A stretch of DNA of 64,000 bases from Marinilabiliaceae bacterium (lineage in GTDB: Bacteria > Bacteroidota > Bacteroidia > Bacteroidales > Marinilabiliaceae). The DNA is taken from NCBI GenBank assembly GCA_016342595.1, contig JAEINY010000002.1, positions 1-64,000 on the forward strand. The letters are read 5' to 3'. The notes below the pieces were generated by a model, which saw nothing but the letters and a program-made list of their open reading frames with translations, searched no databases and was not told the origin of the DNA. The translations under genes and the position numbers were made by a program. Positions 63,652-64,000 of this stretch are shown one piece after another; within the stretch, counting starts at the first letter, position 1, and every line of letters begins with the position of its first letter.

Positions 63652-64000
63652 TTGATCTCTTCTTTATAAATGATTAATGCCAGGAAAATGGTAAACAAAG
63701 CAGCTGCCACCTCAATGCCAACAGCTATATTATAGAGTGGAATAACCCCCGCACTGATTAACTCACCCAACTCACCATGGGGGAGGTAATTGCTGAAGAA
63801 TACTTTGGTGCCCAGGAAGAGGACAGCAATACCCATAAACAGGAATAGTAATATGGCAATGCTCTCCAATATAGATGATTCAGCCTCTTCTCGTCGTAGC
63901 TTCATGGTTCTGCCGCCAAAAGCCAGAATTAGCAGAATCAAAGCTCCGGCAATGATGGCTCCACCGGCAAAACCACCTCCCGGCGATAAATGTCCATGCA
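63648..64000 (-). CDS. mrpB: Mrp/Mbh-type antiporter subunit B (partial)
   Basis: The open frame continues past the right edge: the last codons read GHLSPGGGFAGGAIIAGALI, the conserved MnhB core, so the gene starts beyond 64000 and an internal ATG at 63941 is not the true start. At least 117 residues with three helices are visible (SIAILLFLFMGIAVLFLG; YNIAVGIEVAAALFTIFLAL). Upstream genes, probably more antiporter and hydrogenase subunits, lie outside the window. Confidence 0.92.
   Translation of the reverse strand, partial: HGHLSPGGGFAGGAIIAGALILLILAFGGRTMKLRREEAESSILESIAILLFLFMGIAVLFLGTKVFFSNYLPHGELGELISAGVIPLYNIAVGIEVAAALFTIFLALIIYKEEIK

Noticed and set aside
63648-63941. A complete 97-residue protein starting at the ATG at 63941.
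   Set aside because: The frame continues upstream through the conserved GHLSPGGGFAGGA core to the window edge, so this is the C-terminal part of MrpB.

Overview
The window reads as chromosome of an anaerobic or facultatively anaerobic member of the Bacteroidota, probably near the Marinilabiliales (the order is an inference from gene content). Supporting signs are a PorT-type type IX secretion protein next to ubiE, a TamL lipoprotein next to a TrmH-family methyltransferase, a DUF3467 protein behind rpoC, scarce Shine-Dalgarno signals, and several promoters of the Bacteroidota form TAnnTTTG with an upstream TTG.

Layout. 1-7 kb: SDR oxidoreductase (cut by the window edge), purL, a TlpA-like thiol oxidoreductase, menaquinone methyltransferase, PorT, FAD-dependent dehydrogenase. 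7-16 kb: TrmH methyltransferase divergent from tamL, two divergent class II fructose-bisphosphate aldolases, a sodium-dependent transporter, a helix-hairpin-helix protein. 16-31 kb: the classical housekeeping block rpsU, xerC, hpf, tRNA-Tyr, tRNA-Gly, tuf, tRNA-Trp, secE, nusG, rplKAJL, rpoBC. 31-35 kb: a NamZ-type muramidase with a serine hydrolase, and an AlbA_2 protein.

35-56 kb is the most interesting part: an [FeFe]-hydrogenase island. It holds two complete NADH-linked trimeric hydrogenases. The first (35393-38884) has a short NuoF-like subunit; the second (47350-51983) has a full-length bifurcation-type HydB. Between them lies a putative redox or H2 sensing module: two hydrogenase-like proteins with altered H-cluster motifs (one with a PAS domain), a SpoIIE/PP2C phosphatase, two stand-alone HATPase proteins, two DRTGG proteins, a PHP protein and two thioredoxin-like [2Fe-2S] proteins. 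A chemoreceptor with an HBM sensor domain and the H-cluster maturase hydG follow. hydE and hydF are not in the window.

58-64 kb (minus strand): the downstream end of an operon with Mrp/Mbh-type antiporter subunits B to G, a polyferredoxin-like protein, a [NiFe]-hydrogenase maturation protease, hypA and hypB. This suggests a group 4 membrane [NiFe] hydrogenase whose catalytic subunits lie beyond the right edge. The organism thus appears able to dispose of NADH and ferredoxin electrons as H2 by three routes.

The intergenic DNA has unexplained structure: two arrays with a strict 22-nt period (7013-7122 and 55917-56092), two multi-hairpin REP-like elements (10773-10898 and 58940-59165, the latter nearly mirror-symmetric), a fold-back repeat between hydA and its hydC, and several long perfect inverted repeats.
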